A stretch of DNA of 64,000 nucleotides from Rhipidocladum racemiflorum (Eukaryota; Streptophyta; Magnoliopsida; Poales; Poaceae), in the NCBI GenBank assembly GCA_036346355.1, contig CM070581.1, forward strand, positions 47,883,849 through 47,947,848. Reading direction: 5' to 3'. The notes under the pieces were generated by a model, which was given only the letters and a program-made list of their open reading frames with translations, was not told where the DNA came from and ran no database searches. Shown one piece after another: positions 55,064 to 64,000 of the stretch. The translations under genes were made by a program, and so were the position numbers. Within the stretch, counting starts at the first letter, position 1, and the number at the start of each line of letters is the position of its first letter.

Positions 55064-57243
55064 TGTAACACCTCGGCATTTAATATGCCCGAATGCTACC
55101 AAACATAGACTAAGCAACCTCTAATTACCACAAATACAAGTAAATTACAGCAAAGGCACAAATGCTAAAAACCGAAATTTCGGCAGCATCTCCTTTATTT
55201 TAACATGAATTGGAGGAACAACAATAGCATAGCAATATATAGCAATATAAGAGGCACCTAAAATAGCAATAATTAAAGGCATGACAGCAATATAAGTCTA
55301 AGTCCAAACATTTAATGTCTCCATGAGCCAAACAAACAATAAGACTCTCATAACACAAAACTAAACCATAAATCAATAAGTATCACACTTAATTATCATC
55401 AAGACACAATTGAATGAATTGTGGGGACAAATGAGTGAAACTACGTGTAGAGGTGTGACTATTCCCCTTCCCTCATGCCGGTCTCATGGTACTTAAAACA
55501 ACAAGAAAGCACAAGCGTGAGTTCAACACTAAGCAAGTATATTGCAATGGTACAAAAGATCAATTACATGGCTACAACAACTCACATCATGTCTATCATC
55601 TCATTCATGATCATAAATCAATATCATCATCATTATGTATGCAATGAGATGCGATGCTCATGTCTCCTTGGAAACTCATACCGGTATGGTTGAGTACACA
55701 CCTGTCGGTGTGCACCCGCTCCCCCCTTCCATCCCGAAGATGGAGGGTGCCTACTCCTCGCTTCCAAACACCGCGGTGGATGGAATCACGATGTAGGACT
55801 TACTCATTGGCTCTCCGGAATAGTCATAACTTTCTCACCGACCTTCCCCGGACTAGTTATGACTTTCTCACCGCCCGGGCCATGTATCATGTCATGTATG
55901 CAAACATGCCAACATCATAAATCACTTGTACATTAACACATGACATCATAACACAGTAAGCATATTCATCATATCATTGGCAATCATTAAAGCATGGCAT
56001 GTGAACATATCATGTATTCAATTTCAATCTCAACCAATCTAGCATACTACAACCCGGTACCCATTCCAATACACTTGCCTCAACCACGGGCGACGGATTG
56101 GCGAGAAGTAGAAGGCACTCCCAGGGTCACACCACCTGCACATAGGTACCACACACTCACAATCATGTCCACAAAACAATACGCAAACACTCTTCTACCC
56201 CGACATCGCAAACTACTCGCAAAACCCAAAAACAGAAGTTTTGTCCCGTCGGGACATCAGCCTTCCAAAAGGCATAACTCGGGTTCTAAGACACCAAATC
56301 GAATAAACGAGTACATCCTCGCGTATCTTAGGAAATTTCCCAACTTTTTCTAAGTATATGGAAAGACTGATTCGGACTCTAAAGTGGTTTAATCTACAGA
56401 ATACCGTGATCTGTTCCAATCACGTCACAGATTTTAATACGTTCGGTAAAACGAGCATAACTTTCAAACGGCTGTGCGGAATTGGACATTCTTTATACCC
56501 ACTGAAAGGTATTGAAGTTACCTACAACTTCTTCAACAGGCGGACGACCAAATTCCGACTCTAAATTGGAGAAAACCCAAACCCTAGGTCGACTGCTCAT
56601 GCTGCCTGAAATAGAGAATGTGGTAACTTCTAGATTTCATCTAATCTACTCAATTCCAGCACCACCAATTGATCTAAAAACATGATATTGACCCTTATAA
56701 CAGATCCTAGACCAACCCCAAGGATCTCCGTGGCCATACCTTCGCCCGACGACCGAAAACCCAACGGATCTCCTCCCGGTTCGCGCGATCTCCTTCCTCG
56801 CTCCAAATCCACCAGATCTCCTCGTCGCGGAGCGCTCCAACGGATGGATCTTCGGTTGGTGAGGTGGAGAACTCCCCTAGGGGCAGCAGGGGTGGTGGAG
56901 AGGAGAGGAGAGGGTGGTGGTGCAATGGGGAGGAGGGAGGAGGAGGGTGGCACACAAGGGGGAGGGTGGCGGCTATGGGAGGGAGAGGAGGAGGTGGGGC
57001 GCATGGGGGGAGGGTTTGGGGCGCCCTAGGGCTGGTTGGCTGCCCCCTCCTCCCCTCATGGGCCCAGAAGCCTCCACTTAATGCCCAAAAAGACCCCCCC
57101 CCAAGGCCCAAGTTTCCCCGGAAAGGCCCAAAACACCCGAAAACGGCCCGAAAACGTGATAAAAAGTCATACCGAAAGCCGGATTCTAAATTGTCGCATT
57201 TTGTTACGTCACAATCTCTATTGTCACATCCTATGATGTCACA
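55064..57243 (-). mobile_element. Solo LTR, minus strand, 2180 bp
   Basis: In plus coordinates it starts TGTAACACCTCGGCATTTAA and ends ATGATGTCACA. It is flanked by perfect ATGGT duplications (55059-55063 and 57244-57248). It is the inverse of the LTR at 58770-60968: shared blocks include the CGGGCATATTAAAT end, CATGTATGCAAACATG-type text, the GGAGACATGAGCATCGCAT region and TAGGTCGACTGCTCATGCTG. No internal region, so it is a product of LTR-LTR recombination. Confidence 0.92.
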
Positions 57244-57248
57244 ATGGT

Positions 57249-57365
57249 AGTCTTTAGATGATGCTTAGTTTGCATTTGACATTGCTCAAATTAGTGATGA
57301 GATGTTTAATTTGAAATTTCTTGAAATGGATACTTTATTTAGTTCATAAAGTTTCAGGTGTTACA
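57249..57365 (+). repeat. Last piece of the split LTR
   Basis: It ends GTTTCAGGTGTTACA, like the ends at 24900 and 60968. No primer-binding site follows. Confidence 0.5.
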
Positions 57366-57762
57366 TTCGTGTGCATGGACGTCGGCAAACCGGGCAGCAT
57401 CTCCGAGGGCACGATTGAGTTCACGTCGAACGGAGCGCGTGAGGAGATGTCCTGCCGGGAGATGAAGTACTGCCGCGCGCAGATGATGCAGATGCTCCAC
57501 GGGCTCCTCCCCATTCTGCCGCCGGGGAGCATCGCCGACGTCGCACGGTGACACACACCTCACCATTTCTCTTTCCCTGTCTAGTGGCAGTACACCAGTA
57601 TTGTAGTGTGCATGACGTATATCTCGTTGTATTTGTTGTTTGATGTAGGCCTTACATGACGGTGGACACGCACACCGTGCAGGACGAATACACCGGCGAG
57701 ATGATCCCGGGGAGGCGATTACCTGCGACCTCGGTCGCCTCAGTTTCACGAGATATGTGAAT
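57366..57762 (+). pseudogene. Unrecognised two-exon coding remnant
   Basis: The first open part encodes FVCMDVGKPGSISEG, REEMSCREMKYCRAQM and LHGLLPILPPGSIADVAR. A GT-AG gap (about 57549-57649) leads to PYMTVDTHTVQDEYTGEMIP and a stop at about 57762. GC-rich third positions and good splice sites suggest a real former exon pair, perhaps of a host or TE gene. I do not recognise the family. It is cut on the left by the LTR ending at 57365. Confidence 0.4.
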
Positions 57763-57894
57763 GCTGCTCTGCTAGGTGGATGTTGAAGAACTGAAAGATG
57801 GAAAGCTTGGAAGCGCCTATCCTAATTGTTGAGTCACAAATTGGATCAACCTTTCGGTATTGCGGGAACAAACCCTGTCTGTTTGTTGAGATGT

Positions 57895-58769
57895 TGTGAG
57901 ACCCTCCTTTTTATGTTACTATGCAACATAAAAGAGAAGTTCTATAGTGCATTCTGTACTAGTCCCGTGATCAGTAGCTAGCACGCACCAACATAATTTG
58001 AGTATACAGCCATACAAAAGTGCAGATTTTATTACAGCAGAAGTTCATAATTTACATAACATACAAGGTAAGTAAAGGCAGAACAGTAGTAAAAACATCG
58101 CCTTGCAGTTTGCCGTGCTAAGCCCAAAACCACAGGCAATTGACAAGGATAACCTTAGAAAGAACCGTCGCCAGAAAACCCGTAATCTACGTCAAAACAG
58201 TCTTCTTCTGCCATTTCTGACTCATCACCTAGAAAAGTATCAACGATGCAAGTTGAGTACAAAATGTACTCGCAAGACTTTTCACAAATCCTGATTATAT
58301 GCAGGCTGCATAAAAGTGGGTTTCTACGGTTGATTTGCATAAAGCTGAATTTGAAATATAATACTGAATAATAAATTGAAAACATAAATGAATTTAAGAC
58401 ATTTTGACGAATAATTAAATTATCAAGTAATCAAATGAAAGAATAAGCAATCCACCCACGTTCCTTCGTGAGTGAGAAGCGATGAATTACCCACAGCCCT
58501 TCATGAGCAATAGAACCATAGTACCAATTTCCACGATGAGATCAAAATGGGTTCAATCAAAACTTGAATCATATGTTTCCTTTTTATAAAACCAAATCAT
58601 CTAACTAGTGTCAGTTCACCAAGTCATCCATGACCGTGGATACGACTAATCGATTAGTTTTAGACTCTGCAGAGTTTACATCTTGACACATAAGGAATGA
58701 TCGTCTCTTTATGCAAAGCTTAATTAACGCACTTCCTTTGGTGTGCCGCAGAGAGATCATACATAACCT
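57895..58769 (+). repeat. LTR 5' fragment
   Basis: Starts TGTGAGACCCTCC. GAGTACAAAATGTACTCGCAAG (58255 area) and GACCGTGGATACGACTAATC with CTCTGCAGAG (58630-58675) are LTR landmarks also present, diverged, at 32117-32160. Cut at 58769 by the next element. No coding. Confidence 0.55.
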
Positions 58770-60968
58770 GTGACACTACGGAATGGTGTGACATTATTTA
58801 ATGTGAATGTTAAGGTCAAAAACTTTATGAAATATGGTAATGGAGGTAAAAACCATATGATAGGAGGTTTAATAGCGTTTTCGGGCCGTTTCCGGGAGTT
58901 TGGGCCTTCCCGGGGAGTTTTGGGCCTAGGGGAAAGGGTCGTGGGCTTTAGTGGGATGGAGTTTGAGTCCATTTAGGACTAGGAAACCAGGTTGGGGCTG
59001 GTAAAAGGGGCTCCCCCTGCCCCTTGTGCACCCACCCCTCCTCTTGTGCGCCCCTCCTCTCCCTCCATGCCCTAGCCGCCGCCCCCACCTTCCCCTCCCC
59101 TCTTGTGCGCCCCTCTCCCTTGCCCCCATTGCTCCCCACCTCTCCACCACCTCTCCTCCACCCCCTTGCTGCCCTAGGGTGGCCTCCCCACCCCCTGCAC
59201 CTCGAGGATCCATCCATTGGAGCGAGGAGCGAGGAGCGAACCGGGAGGAGATCCATTCAGTTTTCGTGCGTTGGGCAAAGGTATGGCCATGGGAATCCTT
59301 GGGGTTGGGCTAGGTACTGTTCTAAGGTTGTTTATCAAGTTTTTAGATCAATTGGTGGTGCTGGAATTGAGTAGATTGGATTAGATCTAGAAGTTGCTAC
59401 GTTCTCTGTTTCGGGCAGCATGAGCAGTCGACCTAGTGTTTGGTTTTTCGCCAATTTAGAGTCGGAATTTGGTCGTACGGATGTTGAAGAAGTTGTAGGT
59501 AATTTCAATACCTTTCAGTGGGTATAAAGAACTTTAAATTCCGCCCAGCCGTTTGAAAGTTATGATCGTTTTACCGAGCGTTTTAAAATCTATGACGTGA
59601 TTGGAACAGATCACGGTATTTTGTAGATTAAACAACTTTAGATTCCGAATCAGTCTTTCCCTATACTTAGAAAAAGTTGGGAAATTTCCTAAGCTACGCG
59701 AGGATGTACTCGTCTAATTCATTCGGAGTCCCAGAACTCAAGTTATGTCTTTTGGAAGGCTGCTGTCCCGATGGGACAGAACCTCTGTTTTTGGGTTTTG
59801 CGAGTAGTTGGCAATGTCGGGGTAGATGAGGGTTTGCCTACTATTTTGTGGACATGATTGTGAGTGTGTGGTACCTATGTGCAGGTGGTGCGACCCCGGG
59901 AGTGCCTTCTACTTCCCGCCAATCCGTTGCTTGTGGTCGAGGCAAGTGTATTGTAATGGATAGCGATTTATAGGTTGCTAGTTGAGACTAGATGAGATTG
60001 ATTATATGTGATGATCACTTGCCATGCTTTAATGATTGCCACTGATATGATGAGTATGTTTATCATGTTATGATGCCATGTGTTAATGTACAAGTTGATT
60101 ATGATGTGGCATATTTGCATACATGGCATCATTAAATGGCCCGGGCGGTGAGAAAGTCATAACTAGTCCGGGAAGGTCGGTGAGAAAGTTATGACTAATC
60201 CGGAGAGCCAATGAGAAAGTCCTACATCGTGATTCCATTCACCGTGGTGAACGGAAGCGAGGAGTAGGCACCCTTCATCTTCGGGATGGAAGGGGGGAGA
60301 GGGTGCACACCGACGGGTGTGTACTCAACCATACCGGTATGAGTTTCCAAGGAGACATGAGCATCGCATTGCATTGCATTGCATACATAATGATGATGAA
60401 AAGGATATATGATCATGAATGAGATGATACATGATGTGAGTTGTTGAAGCCATGTAATTGTTTATGTTTGTACCATTGCAATATACTTGCTGAGTGATGA
60501 ACTCACGCTTGTGTTTATGTTGTTTTCTTTTAGGTACCATGAATCTGACATGCGGGAAAGGGAGCTATTCACATGTCATCACTTAGCATCACACATTTAA
60601 ACAATGACATGTTCCTTCCCTTATGGTTATGGTTAATTCTTTGAGCTAAACTGTGGTTTCGATGATTTCGTTGGTCGTTATGAGTAAATGATTAGTCCAT
60701 GTTTGTCATGTGACGGATAGAATTTATATCCTTAGTGGTATGGTGGCTGTTTGTCCGTTTGATCATGTTATTGCTATCGTTCATTATGCTATATTGACAT
60801 GTTATTATTGTTGTTGCTTCAAATCATGTTAAAACAAAGGAGATGCTGCCGAAATTTTGGTTTTTAGCATGTGCGCCTTTGCTGTAATTTATGTTTCATT
60901 GTGGTATTTAGATGTTGTTTAGTCTATGTTTGGTAGCATTCGGGCATATTAAATACCGGGGTGTTACA
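58770..60968 (+). repeat. 5' LTR of a plus-strand retrotransposon
   Basis: Starts TGTGACACTACGG, ends CGGGGTGTTACA, 2199 bp. Same family as the inverted solo LTR at 55064-57243. A long C-rich stretch lies at 59015-59200. The partner LTR is outside the window. Confidence 0.87.
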
Positions 60969-60970
60969 AT

Positions 60971-60982
60971 TAGTATCAGAGC
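60971..60982 (+). other. Primer-binding site
   Basis: TAGTATCAGAGC two bases after the LTR; one mismatch from the initiator-Met type TGGTATCAGAGC. Confidence 0.85.
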
Positions 60983-63900
60983 GGGCTGTAGGTCCTTGGA
61001 ATGCGTATTTTTAGTGTCATGCTATAGGGTACAACTAAAATGTGATGTGGAATAACTTAGAAACATGGCTTAGGTCTTAACTAAAAATTTTTCATAGGAT
61101 AGCAACATTAAAACTTGCAAAAAGTGGTATAACTAATCTAAAATTTGACACACATGGATGCACAGTAGGAAGGGTATGGGTGTCGTTGTTTACGCTTAAA
61201 GGTTGTATTTGAGCCTTGTTGCTAAATGCTATATTTGATATAGTATGCTGCTATGTGTATGAGAGAATTGAATTGAATTGTTCGTGTTATTGTGTTAAAA
61301 TGGGGTTGTGGTGCTGAAGGGTTTCGGCCACCTCTCTTTATTCATAGTAAGGGTGAGGTTTGACGGTGTGGCCGGTTAGCGCCATCACCGAAGAACTATT
61401 AACCCCTGTAGGAGAAGAGTGCTTACCCTTTACGTCAGAATCGGGTAGTTGACTGGAGTCAAATAGAAGAGTTTGGTGGTGGATTCCTTCGGATGTTCTT
61501 TATCGTTCTGTGGTCGGTCTTAGTTGGTTTTCTTGGTTTTAGTTGATGGAAACCAGAAGAAAAGTGTTTTGTATTGGATTTTCGCGGATCGTTCCATATG
61601 TGGTGTGTGGTTTTGTCTTCCTTGGTTGAAGACGAAGAAGAGGAGTCTGGTGTTGCGCTTCTTTTGGGCGCCTTTCCAGTTTTGATGCCTAGTTTGTTGA
61701 TTGCTTTATGGGGAAGAAGCATTCAATTTATTCCTGTGTTTGTCTTTCTCCGAGGTTAAAAGAGTTTTTTTCGGAGTTGTGCCAGACCTGGCTGTCAGGG
61801 CTGAAGTTCTGTGGCTTTGTAGGAGTAAATGTTGTTTGATTTCGTCATTTTACTGGTTTGAGAAATCATCTTTAAAAAGTCCTTGTTTCGTGAAAGTTTG
61901 GGGTTTGAGATTAAGGTTTTATTTTAAATGGATTACTTGATCGCTTGGTTTCCTTTAAGAAAATTGTCTTTCAATCATTTTCCTTATGACTTTGGGATTG
62001 AAAAGTATTTTTGTAGAATTCCTTTTTGCATGACTAAGTTTGGGGTTGGTCTCATTGCAATTTTGAGAGTCAAGTTTCCTTATGACTTTGGGATGAGTTT
62101 TAAAACTAAAATGCTATAAACAAAGCAAGTAGTCTTTTGACTGAAATCGTTTGTCCCTAGTAAGAATTGTTGTTTAGCATGTTTTGTAGCATGTACCAAT
62201 GTGGTTTATGGGATGACGTATTGTTAAGTTAATTTGTGAGTTGAAACAATTCAATGCGGTTGTTATCTCTAGCTTGAAAATAAATAGACTACTAGTGTTG
62301 TAGTTTGCTCTTAGCGAGAATGATTAAATGTGTTAATGTACTTGCTTAGAATCTGTTGCTTTGTTATAAAAAAAAATGCTTGTGACCCCCGATAATGTTT
62401 AAAGTTTTAAACCTTGATGCTTAGTTAAAACATTAAGATGATGTAGACTGCTGTTATTATTAAAGAAACTTTGCTGGTTGTTAAAGATGTTCTAATTTAA
62501 ACATGTTAGTAGAGAAATTTGATCATGCTAGCTTGTGACTTTAATTTGAAAGTTGATTAGAGTTGCTATTTACGTTGTTGCAAACTACTAGTATATTTGA
62601 AAGTAGGCAGTTGTGTCTCTACAATGCTAGTATTGATATCAATTGAGAAAACATAAGACTTATTGCTAATGATGTTGTTAAAGACAGTGTTAATGCTAGT
62701 ATTCAATCTATTTTAAATAGTGGGAGTATGTTGTGTGGTGGTAATTTTGTTATCACCTTGTATAGGGTAGCTAAAAGTAATGTTGTTGGCTGATGATTAT
62801 GCCCTTTTGTTGTTATTAATGACTAAAGTTGTGGTAACTGTTTAGATTACTCGTTGGAAAACCATGGTTAAAATAGAGGAAAATTTTAACATGTTGCGAT
62901 GGAGTGAGCTTTGGATAATTAACATGATAAATGATCTTATCCTTAATGAAAGTATAACTTAGAGTCTCACTTACGAATTCTTCACTGTGGAGATAATATT
63001 TACATGTTGAAGCCATTGTTTAACTGAATAAGGTTCGGTTGTCGAGACGTGAATATATAGGAGGTATGAAATTTATATGTTGATCTTGCTGAAAGATTTG
63101 TTGAAGTACTATGTCTCAAATTTAGAATAAGAAGTATTATGATTCGGTGATCCATGGGGATCATGTCAATATAGTATTGGTTGGGTGCCTTTTTGATAAG
63201 CATCATAAACCCTAATTAAAAGTATTGGGAATGGTAACTAGAGGAAGAATTTGTTGTGAAGCTTTTGGTTTAATTGTGTTGGGGCTTCTCAGGGAGTAAA
63301 TAGTAACTATTGAAGTCTTTAATGGAAAGCGTAGTGGAGTACTAGAGATGATTCTTTTTATGCTGAGCTTGTGTTCAGAAGCTTTTGGACTGGTTTGGTT
63401 GTTTGCCATTTTTGGTTGAAGGGTTTTCGGTCAAGGTGTTCCATATGCTGTGTTTCAGAGTTTCCCTAAAACTCGTAGAAATTGGTGCAAATATTTGGTT
63501 TTGGCTAATTTGTTTAGTTGGTGCTATGAGTATGGATTTACACCCCAAAAGTTTTTGAGTCGATCGCGCCCTTTCGCATTCGCACTGAATTATCTTTGAA
63601 ATTAATTTTAAAAGGAAGCAGATGGTCATAAAGGGTTGTGTTGGAAACTTTTGAGTTAAGCCCTTGATGCGTAACTCTGTTTGGTTAGAGTTGGAGTCAT
63701 TTGGAAAATGTGTCTAGTGTGCGGATGTTTCACAAGTCTGATTTTTATGAATGTTTCATAAGTGAATTTGGTTAGTGAAGAGTTTTCTTTTGGGATTGAG
63801 TTTTCCTCTCTTTTGATAAAATTTATGGCGGTTGTGTGTGCAGATGTTTGACTTTGGAGTCAATGTTCTGTTCCAAAGGGTTGAGTTTGATTTTGCGAGG

Positions 63901-64000
63901 TTTTGCAAGGTTAGTTTTAAATGGATGATGCGTTTTCACACGATGTGGTGTTTTGTTGTTAACGATGTTGCCGTCATAGTCTATATGATTTAGCGCAACC
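60983..64000 (+). other. Retrotransposon leader, no gene seen
   Basis: T-rich plus-strand sequence. ORFs here are short, of skewed composition and without domains. A short duplication (AAGTTTCCTTATGACTTTGGGAT type) occurs at about 61975 and 62073. Confidence 0.6.

Larger units (their letters stand above)
58770..64000 (+). mobile_element. LTR retrotransposon, 5' part only (probably gypsy)
   Basis: LTR, then a primer-binding site (60971-60982), then more than 3 kb without a coding domain up to the window edge. Long LTRs, the GTGTTACA end and a long untranslated leader suit large gypsy elements of grasses. No gag or pol is reached, so the lineage is not proven. It may equally be a non-autonomous derivative. 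Confidence 0.75.

Noticed and set aside
61459..63629. Short ORFs in the leader of the right-hand retrotransposon
   Set aside because: Biased composition, no gag or pol motifs, no conserved domains.
1..64000. CRISPR array, bacterial operons, integrated virus
   Set aside because: Repeats are tandem satellites, LTRs or TIRs, not spaced direct repeats; introns, TATA boxes and TE types are plant nuclear. No capsid, movement or virus replicase gene was recognised.

Overview
The window looks like a repeat-dense, gene-poor stretch of a grass (Poaceae) nuclear genome. It is almost wholly nested transposable elements, the element types are ones known from cereals, and no intact host gene was recognised. 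The species cannot be named from the sequence.

Layout. 1-20832: most of a Ty3/gypsy Tat-lineage element on the minus strand (gag 19999-18401, protease-RT 18292-16526, second RNase H 16287-15598, integrase 15402-14370, 5' LTR 20235-20832). It carries a spliced plus-strand 'antisense' gene (10503-13086), a second small plus-strand ORF (13456-13797) and a 77-bp tandem array. A complete SIRE/Maximus-like Ty1/copia element (225-10295, TSD AGAAC) is inserted inside the array. 20833-30198: CACTA remnants. One TNP2 fragment is on the plus strand (20833-21596); a larger TNP2 gene is on the minus strand (27817-24901) and is cleanly interrupted by a 645-bp PIF/Harbinger MITE. An LTR (21597-24900) separates them. 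The right CACTA flank holds subterminal repeats and a 282-bp hairpin. 30199-39100: LTR fragments, and a probable CACTA-type element carrying exons of a plant KDM5/JMJ17-like histone demethylase (33599-34724).

39101-54840: the most interesting object, a 15.7-kb Mutator-like element (MULE) with about 300-bp terminal inverted repeats and a perfect 10-bp target duplication (CTGACGGAGT). Besides a mudrA-type transposase it carries a plant-mobile-domain gene, a GRF zinc-finger gene with an intact spliced frame, an inverted damaged GRF copy, a PF04195-type gene (the family also found as the antisense gene of the Tat element at the left of the window) and a small Cys-rich/coiled-coil gene. All but the plant-mobile-domain gene have a visible TATA-like box upstream. 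Arrays of 188-bp, about 40-bp and about 20-bp repeats separate the modules. The decayed frames are stopped mostly by TAG codons explicable by CAG-to-TAG or TGG-to-TAG transitions.

54841-64000: remainder of an LTR split by the MULE and by a minus-strand solo LTR (55064-57243, TSD ATGGT), an unrecognised two-exon coding remnant, another LTR fragment, and the 5' LTR, primer-binding site and leader of a plus-strand LTR retrotransposon (58770 to beyond the window).

Inferred insertion order: the copia element came after the Tat array; the MITE after TNP2; the MULE and the ATGGT solo LTR after the LTR whose tail ends at 57365; the 58770 element after the LTR fragment at 57895-58769. Exact target duplications support the copia, MITE, MULE and solo-LTR events.
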